Below, one piece after another: positions 22,031-33,604 of a DNA stretch of 52,045 nucleotides (positions within the stretch are counted from its first letter, which is position 1; each line of letters starts with the position of its first letter). The stretch is from Cephalotrichum gorgonifer (lineage: Eukaryota > Ascomycota > Sordariomycetes > Microascales > Microascaceae), in contig ONZQ02000001.1 in NCBI GenBank assembly GCA_900312665.1, positions 3,180,615 through 3,232,659 of the forward strand, written 5' to 3'. Position numbers and translations under genes: made by a program. The notes beneath the pieces were generated by a model. The model searched no databases. It was not told where the DNA came from and saw only the letters and a list, made by a program, of their open reading frames with translations.

Positions 22031-23518
22031 ATGGACAAGTCATTCTCCGGCCTGCCTCTCACGCGCGCCTCGGTGCAGGAGGCCCACAAGCTCATTGCGC
22101 CCCACGTGCACCGCACGCCCGTCTTCCGGTGCAAGACCCTCGACGAGATCGCGTCGACGGAGAGGCCCGGGGCCGGGGAGGGTGGGGGGAGGGGCGCGAG
22201 ACCCAAGATTAGGCTCTGGTTCAAGTGCGAGAACCTGCAGAGGGTCGGGGCGTTCAAGGCCAGGGGCGCGTTTCACGCTGTTGGGAGGTTGGTGGAGAGT
22301 GGGTGGACGGGGCCGGTTATCACTCATAGCTCTGGTGGGTTTCGTATCCATTTCCTTTCTGGGGTTGGGTGGTTGAAGTAGACGAGGAGAGGGGTTAGAT
22401 GGGTTGAAGAGAGTTGAAGGCCGAAGGCCAACGGTCAACAGAAGAAAGTGGGGGGTTGGAGCCAGGGAAGCCATACTCTGACCGGGATGATAGGAAACCA
22501 CGCCCAGGCCGTCGCGCTGGCGGCCCGCGACAACGGCATACCCGCCCACATCATCATGCCCTCCATCGCGATGCCCAACAAGATCGCCGGGACAAAGGGG
22601 TACGGCGCCACCGTGTACTTCAGCGGGAGCACGGCCCCGGAGAGGGAGGCCGAGGCCGACAGGGTCATGAAGGAGACGGGGGCCAGGATGGTGCCGCCTT
22701 ACGACCACCCGGACGTCATCCTGGGACAAGGTAAAGTAGCCTCCCTCCTCTGACACTCTCTTCTGCCCCAGCGTATATCTGTATGACGGTGACTTGCATC
22801 TATGAGAGTCGATGTAAGGCTGAGGGGAAGGTGAACGAGAAGCGCGCCCACTTACACCGATTACAGGAACCACGGGCCTCGAGCTCCAGGAGCAGGTAGC
22901 TGAGGAGATGGCGTCCGAGTCGTCTTCCAAGAAGGGCCTTAACGCAATCATCACCCCCTGTGGCGGTGGCGGACTGAACTCCGGCGTTGCCCTCTCCGTA
23001 TGTCCACTTCCCGCCACCCCCGCACCCCTCATATATCCATAGCGTCTCTCACCCAATATTCGAAACTAACACACACGCACACCCCGCAGTGCGAAGGGAC
23101 GGGCATCTCCGTCTTCGCCGCGGAGCCGACCCACCAAGGCGCCGACGACCTCCGCCGCGGCCTGGCGGCGCACTCCCGCATCACCGCCGTCTCGTCCCTC
23201 AGCATCGCCGACGGCCTGCGCACTCCCGTGGGTGCGCACCCGTGGTCCATCCTCCACGACCGCGGCCTCCTGAGGGGCGCCTACGCCGTGTCTGAGGAGG
23301 AAATATCCCGCGCGCTGAGGCTCGTGCTGGAGAGGATGAAGGTCGTGGTGGAGCCCAGCGCCGTCGTCGGACTCGCCGTCGTGCTGTTCAACGAGGAGTT
23401 CAGGCGCTTGGTGGAGGAGGAGGGCGGGGAGGAGGGGTGGGACATCGGGGTTGTCTTCACGGGGGGAAATGTGAACCTTGACGCGCTGCCTGGGCTGCTG
23501 GAGCTCGGGAAGGCGTGA
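22031..23518 (+). CDS. PLP-dependent threonine/serine ammonia-lyase or serine racemase family (fold type II)
   Basis: Four exons, 22031-22334, 22494-22730, 22867-22997 and 23090-23518, give 366 residues. The Schiff-base lysine is Lys76 in GAFKARGA. The cofactor-contacting SSGNH is at 100-104 and is completed across intron 1. The phosphate-binding glycine loop is CGGGG (Gly213-216), and TGGNVNL lies near the C-terminus. There is no ACT-like regulatory domain, so this is the short catabolic/SRY1/serine-racemase type, not biosynthetic Ilv1. Candidate reactions: deamination of threonine or serine to 2-oxobutyrate or pyruvate, serine racemisation, or hydroxyaspartate lysis; sequence alone does not decide. 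A Gly/Arg-rich insertion at 43-58 is absent from typical relatives. No targeting peptide is visible, so it is probably cytosolic. It lies on the same strand as ilv5, 1.1 kb away. Confidence 0.93.
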
Positions 23519-23799
23519 AAGGGGTAAGGGGGTGGATAGTTGGGAAAAGGGGGACCGGGGATTTACGCTATTATACGATATATATCCAATATTACGTGCA
23601 CTCTATATACATCATTATTGCTCAAGAGATCCAAAACGAAAATTAAAGACTAAAGGAAAAAAGGAAGAGAGGAAGAAAGGAGAAACTGAATGCCATGGTA
23701 TCTCGTCTACTCATCCGCAACACCCACCACATCTCTAGGCTGTTCTAACGCAAAGAAAAGACATAAAAAAGGAAAGAAAAGAAAGAGAAGAGGGCCAGG

Positions 23800-25920
23800 C
23801 TAGCGCTGCACATTCCTGCTCAGCGCCTCGTCCATGGACTTCCTCCACCGCTTACCAAACATCTTCACCATGCACACGGTGAGCAGGCTCAGGACGAGGG
23901 TCGCGAGGCCCAGGATGGTAAAGGTCCAGCCGTGGCCCAGAGCGCTGATGATGGGCTCGGCGACGATGGCGCCGATGCAGCTGAAGATGTTGCGCACGAA
24001 GTTGTTGACGGCCACGCCCTCGGCGCCGCGGCCGGGCATGAACTCCGTCAGGGCGGTCGTGGAGAGGGACTATTTTGTTTTTCTGGTTAGCGTTGCGCTC
24101 TTTAAAGAATCAACCCCCCTTCCTACCAAGTAATCTCGAAGAAAGCCAAGATGCTATGCCCCTTACGAACCACTCCCCTCCTACTAAGTAGGCTCAAAGT
24201 TGTAAAATAAGAAGGGAAAGGAGAATCGAAAGGAGGTGTGGGTTAAAGGGGGGGCGGACTACTCACGAAGACAAGCATCGAAGCGAGGCCGAAGAGAAAG
24301 GTCCCCACGGCTGGAACGGCCCAGTGCAGGCCCTTCTGTATCGTCCACCCGTAGAATATGAGGGCGAGGGGATACACCGTGCCCGCGATCCAGGCGTTCT
24401 CGGCGAACCTGTCCTCGGGGAGGAACACAAGCTTCCCCGACTCGTCGTACCGCCCCGCCTTCTCGGCCTGCCGGATCATGATTCGGTCGATCCACCGCCC
24501 GCCGAAGGCCGACGAGAGGCCGTAGCCGAGCGAGGGAGGTATGTAGAAGACGCCGACGACGATGATGGAGAACGAGTACGGCGGGTTCGAGTACCCGGCC
24601 TGCAGGGATATGTTCAGCACGTAGAGGGACCCGAAGGTGATGGAGGCCCAGAACACCGTCAGGAGGACGGCGGGGAAGCGGAGCATGGCGATCACGCCCA
24701 GGGGGCTGAGGACGATGCGGCGCACGAAGGCCGCCGAGTCCCGGGCGCGCACGCTGAGTGACGACGCTGCCGATGCGGACGTGGCGGTGCGGCCGAGGCG
24801 CCGCGCCGCGCGAGCCGCGGGCCCGTCCCTGTTCGCGAGCGTCTCGGGGAGGACGAAGACGATGGCCACGACCATGACGCCGCCGTAGGCGGCCAGGAGC
24901 CACATGGTCGAGCGCCACCCGAAGCCCTGGGCCAGCGCGCCGCCTATGAAGGGGGCCAGGAGCGGGCCGAGGAGCGGGCCGAGGTAGAAGAAGCCCATGG
25001 CGCGCCCGCGCTCGTGGACCTCCCAGATGTCGGAGATGGTGCCGGCGCCCACGGCCTGGACGGAGGCCGAGGCGCCGCCGCCGAGGAGGCGCATGACGAT
25101 GAGCATGGATATCGAGGTGGAGACGGCGCTCAGGACGGAGAAGACGACGAAGAGGGTGAAGCTGATGATGTAGATTGTCCGGCGGCCGAATTCCTGGCTG
25201 CACGTGGCCCACCAGAGGGGGAATATAGACATGGCTTGTCTCGGTTAGTAAAAAGGAGATGTTCCACTTCGCCGCCCGCCGTGGAAACAGGAGTTAGGCG
25301 ATGTTGTCTCGGGATGTGATAAGTTACTTACAGAGCATGTACATGGCAATGGACAAGTTGGTAATGGCAGGCGTTGTATTAAGGTCCTCCGTCAGCTGGG
25401 TGAGAGCGGCTGATGTATCCGTGTTAGCTCGCCGAATGTGTTAAACTGGTCAAGGGAGAGGGAGGGTTGGCATACGGTAGAAGATACTGGACCCGAAAGG
25501 GGCCGCGGCGCCAGCTAGAGCAATAACGAGGGTGATAATCCACTTTGTGCTGTTCTTGTAGTCATACGGCCGGTCAACCTCGGGCACGACGGCTAGCCGC
25601 GCGAACAGCCCCCTCCGTCTCGACCTCGGGACGATGGAGAGCGCCCTCGACTGCGCCGTCGAGGTCCGCGAGATGGGCTCCTCGTCCGACTGGCCCGAGT
25701 GATGCGAGTGGGAGTCCGCCTCACTGAGGTCATGCTCGGCCTCGACGTCCTCTTCCTTCCTTCCCTCTTCCTCCACTGCCTTCTCAGACCTAGGGGCGGC
25801 ATCAATGTCGGGCTCATTCTCGGGTACGGATACAGCCTTCTCGCCGGTTTCGTCGGTGATGTCCGGATCGGCCACCTCGTGAGGAGGCCTTTTGCTTTTC
25901 TCATCGAGAGAGCCAGACAT
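23800..25920 (-). CDS. Major facilitator superfamily transporter, DHA1 (drug:H+ antiporter-1) type
   Basis: Four exons on the minus strand: 25920-25476, 25409-25332, 25234-24267 and 24069-23800, giving 586 residues. A long acidic Ser/Glu-rich cytosolic N-terminus (about 1-125) precedes twelve predicted helices. The sequence LTEDLNTTPAITNLSIAMYM across exon 2 and GRR in exon 3 (motif-A position) are typical of DHA1/Qdr-Tpo-like fungal carriers. The motif-C-like GP-rich helix near FFYLGPLLGPLLAPFIGGAL marks proton antiporters. The central loop carries a Ser/Ala-rich segment. Relatives export drugs, polyamines or small acids; the substrate cannot be read from sequence. It lies tail-to-tail with the dehydratase gene (281 bp apart). 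Confidence 0.93.
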
Positions 25921-28154
25921 ACTCTAGAGTGAGCGGGCGGGGCCCCTATGCCGCTACTGATAAAACGAAGGCAATGACAACGGGGCAGCAGAAACGGCAA
26001 ATACTGAAGTTGAGATGCTATTTTTTCCAGGTAATAACACTCTGTGATAGCAGAATAACTTCGGCCCTTTGCGCTAACGTTCACACATCCAGCCACAGCA
26101 TGCCAGGTGTGCACCAAGAAGCCTTACAAACCCACGCACGGCCTGCCCGTAGATTGGGGGGTGGCTGCCTTAAAACGGTTCACAGACGGGAGAGTGGCGT
26201 TCAAAGTGGACGGTGATGGCAGTAGATGCTAGCCAGGGTACGCAGCGAGATGAGATGAGAGTAGGGAGGTAAAAACCCGTGGGTCAGCCCGGCGGCGGGG
26301 GGAGAGAGACGCCCGGTGGATTCCGGTTCCGGAAGCGGAGTAGACGTCGGAGGGCGGGGAGGAGTAGGGGAAACTAAAAAGAACAAGGAAACACACTCAT
26401 TGATCGTCTAAGTGTATTAAAGTAGGGCGGATCTAAGATAATCACCGAAAATGGGGCGTGTCATTTGAAGAACAGATTCCTCTATCCGACGTCACGATAA
26501 TGGGCAGAGAAAGAAGAAAGAGTAACAGGGGGTAGGGAATGGTTGGGAACAGCAAGTAGTTGAGTTGACTAGATCGAGAGAAAATGCAATACCAAGCAAG
26601 ATAACTCGGACACACGATTGGGCCAAGGCGCGAGTGCCGATGTGCCGTCAGAGCCGGCCCTCTTGCGCCGGGTTTCGCCATCGGAAGGGGCCCCCGTAGG
26701 ATTGGTACCGGGCCGAAGGTGCCATACTTAAAATTTCAGAGCGGTTCTCGGACCATGACGCGATGGAACTAATGGAGGGTCATGGGGGGGGGGGGGCACT
26801 GGCTGGATGGCTCTGACTGTCTATGTGGAGAAGAAGTTGGACTGCCGAAGTTCAAGTCCAGGTCCAAAAGGGGTCGTTTTCGGGGGAGGGCCCCACTTTC
26901 GTGGGCAATAAGTGGGGAAGTAGTGGAGCCTCGGCATGGGTGGGAGTTCCGCATCGGAGCCGAATTCCGCGCCACATAACGTGGAGGAGTTGGAGTTTGT
27001 GCGGTCCTGTGGCTGGTGTACCGAGGTACCATCCCCAGCTGTACACAGGAGACAGTCACCCGATTGTATCCGCCGTTATCGGGTTCCTGGTACTGAGGTT
27101 GTCGCCCAACTTATGTATTAGCCACTTTTCCTTCGGTCTCTCCCCAAAATTTGCGACCTTGGGCCGACGAGCGAAATTAGGAGGTAGAGCTCGTACCCGA
27201 GTATGACGCACTGAATAAGAATCTTTTACCTGCGACGGCGGCGATGCAAGCTTCGAGAGGCTAGCTGGATTGGGGAGTCTGGCTCCGAGTTTGATGCAGG
27301 CGCGAGTAATACTTGTTTTAAGCAGCCCTCCATTGAGACGCAGAAAAGCGAGTCACTCCTGTTGTTGCTTTCCTGCCGCGCCCTTTGAGTACAATTCGCC
27401 ATCCCATGGACTTTTGGCGTGCCTTACTCACCAGAGGACGGTTCGTGATCGTGTGAAGTACTCATACACCGCTTTGTCCGAGATGATATATAATCACCAC
27501 ACGAGAAAACGATACGCCAGGTAATGTCACGCTGGTGATTAGCAGCTAGAAGCAAGCTAGAAGTTGGCATCTGCTTGTGCGGGCATCCACGAGCCAGCGT
27601 CGAGGATTCGTTCCTTCCTGACTCAGACTAGTATTGGAAGGAGCGATGCACTCCACGCTCTTCAATGCTAATTGATATCCGACTACATACCTATTTTCAT
27701 ATTTTCATATTTTTTCCCGTCTTCCATAGCTTGCTCTTCCCCATCTAATTACAAATGTAATCAATTGCATATGCCAGACATGCTCGTATTGGATACACCC
27801 GTTGTAGACCTCGGTGGTGCCTGGCTGGGCGATGGTGCCCAGCGGGCCGCTTGTCGCGGGGTAAACTCAAAATCGCGCGCGTAACACAGAGCGGACTTAC
27901 CCCTCCCCCACATACGAGTACATACGACTCATACGCCGCAGCTTGCCCAAAAACTTGGAACTTGGAACTTGGCAGGGAGTTCCCGCGATTCATTTTTCTT
28001 CTTCCCGCCCCACGACCGTTCTTCAACTCTCTCTGCCAGAACATACGAGCGGCTGGATTTCGAATTAACATTTCAACCTTTTTCTCTCCCACTGCGTCTA
28101 TTCCCTCCCCCCAATTCGTCGTCTGCTGGGCTCCATCACCTCCTCAAATACACC
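25921..28154. other. Divergent intergenic region (MFS transporter / pro2)
   Basis: 2.2 kb between two outward-facing starts with no supported gene. It contains a G13 run (26784-26796), TACGAGTA/TACTCATA-type motifs near 27190-27205, 27455 and 27914-27940, a perfect TGACTCA at 27619-27625, and AT-rich pyrimidine sequence (27690-27725) before pro2. Confidence 0.55.
27619..27625 (+). promoter_or_regulatory. Perfect TGACTCA (Gcn4/Cpc1 consensus) upstream of pro2
   Basis: An exact match to the TGASTCA general amino-acid control site, 530 bp before the start codon of the proline gene. Function is inferred from consensus and position. Confidence 0.5.
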
Positions 28155-29583
28155 ATGTCCGTGACAAACGCCGATCCCACGTCCGCCGCCGAGGCAGCCA
28201 AGCTGGCCGCGCTCACCCTCGCTACCCTCCCCGTCCATGACCGTAACGACGCCCTCGACATCATCCACGACGAACTCATTGCCGCCAAGGATGACATCCT
28301 CGCCGCCAACGCCCGGGATATGGAGCTTGCCCGCGTCGCCGCCGCCGGCGGTAGCCTCTCGCAGAGTCTCGTATCGAGGTTGGACCTCGCGAGGCCCGGC
28401 AAGTTCGAGGATATGCTGAAGGGGATTCGCGACGTGCGGAACCTAGAAGACCCTGGTACGCCGCTCTTCTCCGTCTCCTACAACCTACGTTAGGCAGTTA
28501 GACATGTATGTGGCTAACACTACTCCCCCTCAAACAGTCGGCCAGGTCACCCTCCGCACGAAGCTCGACGACGGACTCGAACTCGAACGGGTCACCTGCC
28601 CCATCGGCGTCCTCCTCATCATTTTCGAGGCCCGCCCCGAGGTTATAGCCAACATCGCCTCCCTAGCCGTCAAGTCGGGTAACGCCGCCATCCTCAAGGG
28701 TGGCAAGGAGTCCACCGAGTCCTTCGTCGCCATCTCCACTGCCATCTCCGCCGCCCTTGAGAAGTCAAAGGTCCCCAACGGCGCCATCCAGCTCGTCACC
28801 ACCCGCGACGTCATTCCCCAGCTCCTCGCCCTCGACCGGTACATCGATCTCGTCATCCCTCGCGGCTCCAACGAGCTGGTCCGATACATCAAGTCGTCGA
28901 CGAAGATCCCTGTCCTTGGCCACGCCGACGGAATCTGCGCTGCCTACCTCGCCGAGTCCGCCAACGCCGACTTGGCCACGAGGGTCATTGTTGACTCTAA
29001 GACGAACTACGTCGCCGCGTGCAACAGCCTCGAGACCCTCCTCGTCCACAAGTCCACCCTCGATACCGTGCTGCCCAAGGTCGCCGCTGCCCTGGTGGCA
29101 AAGGGCGTGACGCTGAAGTGCGACCCCGCCTCGAAGGAAGCCCTCCTGAAGCTCGGGGGCGACGTCGCCTCCAAGGTCGAGGACGCACAGCCCGCCGACT
29201 ACGACACGGAGTTCCTGGCCCTCACCCTCGCCGTCAAGACGGTCGAGTCCGTCGACGACGCCATCTTACATATCCACCTGCACGGCTCGCACCACACCGA
29301 CACCATCCTTACCGAGGAGAAGGAGGAGGCCGAGAAGTTCATGTCGGCCGTAGACTCGGCGGGCGTCTACTGGAATGCGTCCTCGCGTTTCGCCGACGGC
29401 ATGCGCTACGGCTTCGGAACCGAGGTGGGCATTAGCACGAACAAGATCCACTCCCGGGGCCCCGTGGGTCTCGAGGGCCTGATGATCTACAAGTACAAGC
29501 TCAGGGGTACCGGGCAGATTAGCACCAACTTCGGGAGCGGGGAGGGGCAGAGGGAGTACAAGCACGAGAAGCTCCCATTGTAA
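28155..29583 (+). CDS. pro2: Gamma-glutamyl phosphate reductase (glutamate-5-semialdehyde dehydrogenase)
   Basis: Two exons, 28155-28455 and 28538-29583, joined by an 82-nt intron with a GCTAAC branch site, give 448 residues, the size of yeast Pro2 and bacterial ProA. Conserved features include the FEARPEV block near 130-136, the glycine-rich LKGGKES segment near 153-159, the PRGSNELV block at 208-215 and the catalytic Cys262 in AACNSLETLLVH. The C-terminal RGPVGLEGLMIYK is the family tail. It reduces gamma-glutamyl phosphate to glutamate-5-semialdehyde with NADPH, the second step of proline synthesis, probably in the cytosol. A perfect TGACTCA lies 530 bp upstream. Confidence 0.98.
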
Positions 29584-30660
29584 GGGGTCGGGAGTTGGTT
29601 GGTTTATCTAGTTGTTGTAAATAAATACCCCTGGCTTTCTATGTAAGGCCAGCAAGCTACAGACTGAAGTGTTGGTGTGTGTGAATGAAAAAAAAAAGGT
29701 CGTTGATAGGGGATCTAGAAGTGGTCAAAAAAGAGGGACGGCCAAAATTGGCGGCACGAACGATTACTCAACAGATGTTCATGTTATAGTTGTCCTATGA
29801 AGCCCCGTCTGCCAAGACCAAACCGTATCGTCTTCCCATGCCGTTTCTGCCACAAGATTCCGGGCTGGACCGTATTGTTTCTGCGAGGATCATTGTTTGG
29901 TTGAAGCAGGGGTATCAAACTGGGGCATATCCGTCGTAGACAGGCCCGGATTTACATGCGAGGGGCCCCAGCAATGACACGGACCGCTTCGTGGCCCTCG
30001 CATAAATGATACCCCGCGGGCTAGAAAAGGGGGGGTGTGGGCGACAGTCTGGGACCAAGCGGGGGCGCTCAGGCGTACCGAACTATCTCTCCCGGAGGGA
30101 CTGTGCGTGCTCCTTGTCCTCCGCGCAGGCCAGGCCGCAAACTAAGCGGCCCAAGCTAGAATATGCGGATCCTCACCCACCGCCTACCGCCCATTGTCGA
30201 CATCGATCTGGTTCCGAGTGAGGAAAAGCATCCAAGTTCCCTCCTCACCCCTCCCCTAGTTGGATCTCGTTTCGGATTGCCAGTGTGGCAGATATGTTGT
30301 ATTCCTCTTCCATACGACCCCCCCCCCCCCCCTCCCTTTTTTTTTCTTCCAAAAACGAAACAAAACGTTTTGTGACGTTTCTGGAAAACGGAGCGTAGAA
30401 ATAAGAGTGAGGAGAGGAGCCAGTCCGTTTCGGAAGGCGGCGGCCTTGCGCTTCCATCCCACATGGAACCCGCTCTTGCAGGGCGAAGGCCTATATTCAC
30501 CGAGCCTTACTTGATACGCTCGGTAGACCGTGGTAATTCTCAATGCGTAAACATCGACCAGACCAAACAGTGGCTCTAAAACCTTTGAACGCCCGCGAGG
30601 ACCTGTGAGGGGCGAGAGAGACGAATACTTCGAAGTGAAGTAAACAAACGGGGATCCCGC
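29584..30660. other. Convergent intergenic region (pro2 / BRCT gene)
   Basis: Both flanking genes end here. It contains an A-rich tract at 29686-29698 and a C15 run (30318-30332) followed by a T tract. I see no gene; frames opened by the homopolymers are not credible. Confidence 0.55.
30318..30332 (+). repeat. C15 homopolymer
   Basis: Fifteen consecutive C, soon followed by a T9 tract, in the convergent 3' intergenic region. Confidence 0.85.
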
Positions 30661-31545
30661 TCATGGCGCCTTTGCGTACGTCGTGTATACGCTCCCCTGT
30701 CCCGAGGGCGCAATCTTCAAGCACGCAAACCTCGCCTCCGGGAGTCGTTTCCCGGCCTTGATGCTCTCCAGAACCCTATGTAGCCCTTCGTTAGCCTCTC
30801 CTCCCCCCCAACTTCACCTCATCGCCAGGACTGCTCCCCTCCCGGGAACCCTTTCGCATCCAACCGAGACGAAGCGGTAAAAGAAGAAAGGTACTCACCA
30901 CTCAACCCCGACATACTTGATCCCGCATCCCCCCACCTTCTTGATCTCCCTCTCCAACTTCCCCCCCGCCAACCCACCGCCGGCGCCCGTCCCCACGCTC
31001 CCCGGCCGCCCGATGATGACGTGCGTCACCCGCCTCCTCCCCAGGTGAAGCGACATCCGCGCCCCGTTCTCCGCGAGGACGCGCTTCAGCTTGATGTCCG
31101 AGATGAGCGGTTGCGTCGTACCGTTGACGTATATCACCAAACCCTCGAACATCCCGCGCGACCTCTCCCCTCCCCCTTCCCCCCCTTTCCTCTCCTCACC
31201 CTCCGGACCGTCCCCTCCCTCCACCTTTCCACCCCTTGCGGAGATCGCCCCCTTCATGGCTCCCGGCTGGATAAGCATGTCCATGACACTAACGCGCGCC
31301 TTCTCCTCCACTACGACGATGGGGCCGCGGCCCGGGCTGGGAGCACCCGACCCTTTCAACCCGCCTTTCCCTGCTCTATACTGCGCGCTCAACTTCGTGT
31401 TCCGCCACTCTCGCCACGGCACCCCCGCACCAAGGCCATCCGCCCTCTGATGCCCCGTCGACGAGCTGTTCCACGGGTCAAAGGCGCTCCCGTGACGCGG
31501 TTGCGGGGCGCGAGAGGGTAGGGGTTGCTGTTGCGGCGGCGCCAT
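30661..31545 (-). CDS. Stand-alone single-BRCT protein, Rev1-like BRCT
   Basis: Two exons, 31545-30899 and 30775-30661, join with a split Trp codon to give 253 residues. The N-terminus is disordered and Pro/Gln-rich, with a motif around AFDPWNSSSTGHQRA (21-35). A low-complexity Gly/Glu/Arg linker follows, then one BRCT domain from about residue 132: LVIYVNGTTQP, then VTHVIIGRP, then YVGVEWVLESIKAGKRLPE with the conserved Trp at the exon junction. The order and the NGxTxP signature resemble the N-terminal BRCT of the translesion polymerase Rev1, but no polymerase domain follows; the frame stops 38 codons after the junction. A Gly-rich insertion sits inside the BRCT. Likely role: phosphoprotein or DNA-end binding in DNA repair, inferred from fold only. 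It could be missed or fused in automated models because of the short last exon. Confidence 0.82.
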
Positions 31546-33604
31546 GTTTCTCGGTCGTCAACACTACCCCTCCCTATATCACGAGATGAAAAGAGAAAGG
31601 CCAGTCAAGCTCGGGGGCGCTTCGTCGCTTTCAATTTGGGGGGTCCCCGTCGTCCGTCTTCGCCTGCGTTTAGATCGTCTTTCCCTTCGTAAATCGTAAA
31701 TCTAGTCGTTTCAAAGGCCGTTAATACTTCCTTCCCGTCAATTAATCCAATTCCGTATCTTGCAACTATGATCCGAGGTAAAGACCGAAGAGTAAAAAAG
31801 AGAAAAAACCGCCCCAATGGACAACTGATTGATATCCCGAAAATGAAATAGGCAGAAAAGAAAGGAAGGAAGGGAAGGGAAGGGAAAGGAAGGGAAATTA
31901 TCAAAACATGACGAAGGAGCGGCGACTAAACAAGCGGGAAGACGGGGTAGGATTGCTTGTCTCGCCTAAATGCAAGGCAACAGAAATTTGTGTGCCTTGT
32001 CCAACAGGAGAAGGAGCCTCATGTTGCTACCGCGACGAACGACCAATGCGGGGTACGAAACTGGCGCGAGGTCATGTGACATCCGTTCCTCCTGACACCC
32101 GCCAACCACATCTCCATCCAACGCATAAATAAGTGTAAGTAGAGGCTCACCGGGGGCAATGAAATTCGTCTAGTGTGAGGATGTGGCACATTACTTCCAT
32201 ATTGCCCACCCTCTCTTGATGAGCTTTCTGTACTTATCCCCTCACAGTTCTAGACTCCACGCCAAGTGCCTCGCACAAGATAATCATCTCACACGATCCA
32301 TATCGTAACCACGACGAACTCAAACCCGAACACTGGACCAGTCATCCCGAAGCGAAGCGCTTTTTATTTGCCATCGTGACTCGTTACTTAAGGCAGGACA
32401 TTTCCAACACCCTATCTCGCACACTTTTCGCAGACTTCTCAGAGCTAGAAGTGTAACTCTCAGGGCAATAAAAATCCGCGAGAAAAAAAAAACGAAAAAA
32501 AAAACATAAAAAATAAGACAAGCATGGCGACGTGGGAAAATCAACATGTCGTAAGGTCGTCATAAAAATAAATGGCCCGAGTACCCCGTCCCCCTTTCGC
32601 GTTCGTGTGCCCAACTGAGTGACATCTGCTCACTCCCATCAAAAAAGCACATCTATCACCACCACCCAGTCCTCGCATAATTTTCATCGCGTGAGTTGCC
32701 CGGCTTCTGGCTGCGTGACGTGGACCCTTGCATAGGACACCAAAAATGGACCAAAGGCGAGAATAGACGGCAAGGCATAAAAATGAAGTGTGTCGTCAGT
32801 CGCTTGCGCAGTCATCGCGCCCACCTCTAGGTCTTATCGTCGTGGAAAAAAAAAAGGCCTTTAGTCATGATCCAACGTTGTTCCGTCTGGGTCTCGTCAA
32901 AGTCGGATACGTCGTCGTCAGCCAACCATCACGGGCCATCCCCGTGATGCTTTCGTCCAACGAACAAAAAAAAAGTGCTTCTTGTCATGCCACGGAGGGC
33001 AGAAGAAACAAAAGTAAACGAAACAAATATCGTGAAACCCTAGGAAAATCTTTTTCAGATCGCTGGGTAGAAAGAAGAAAAAAAAGTCAGGTCGCTCTCC
33101 TCCCCTAGTCTTTAGAAATTAAATCCACCATGCAAAGCGTCATTCATTAGCCATTTACAGCCATGACAGGGGCATTTTAGACAACAAGCAACGGTAAAGT
33201 CGTAAAGGTCGTCATCGCATCTTTTGTTCGGGCGGATGTAGACGTCCCCATGAGTCGTCTCAAATCAGTCGGTGGAAAAGGGAACGGGGGCAGGGCGAGA
33301 AGTCGTAAGTTTCGAACCGGAACAAAGAGAAGAGATAGGTCGAGATAAGGAAAATTGCAAGTCGTAGGGAAAATATAAATGAGCGTCTCACACCTCGGGG
33401 GTGGAATATATCGATGTCTTATCGGGGTTTCGACGAGACTCATTAGCCGCGAAATATGCCCATCCATCCGTCAATCATCGGGGATTGGCTCAGTCGTTAG
33501 GCTAGACAGATAACGTGCCGCAAGGCCTCAAATGATGAGACTAGAGCTTAAACGGTCAGATGTCTTTTGTTTCGATAGTGTTGGCCCTAGGTAAAGGATT
33601 TGAA
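31546..33604. other. Intergenic: BRCT promoter and stuA 3' flank
   Basis: 2.1 kb with no supported gene. A GA microsatellite lies at 31856-31896. The part nearest stuA (32800-33500) is unusually rich in GTCGT/CGTCGTC words and A-tracts and may be a long stuA 3' UTR. A 74-codon plus-strand frame at 31908-32132 has an ATG but no support. Confidence 0.5.
31856..31896 (+). repeat. GA-rich microsatellite (GGGAA/GGAA)n
   Basis: Repeated GAAAGGAAG and GGGAA units in the BRCT upstream region, a purine-only tract of about 41 bp. Confidence 0.8.

Noticed and set aside
31908..32132. 74-codon plus frame with an ATG between the BRCT gene and stuA
   Set aside because: No homology or domain recognised, no supporting splice signals, and it lies in DNA likely to be promoter or UTR.
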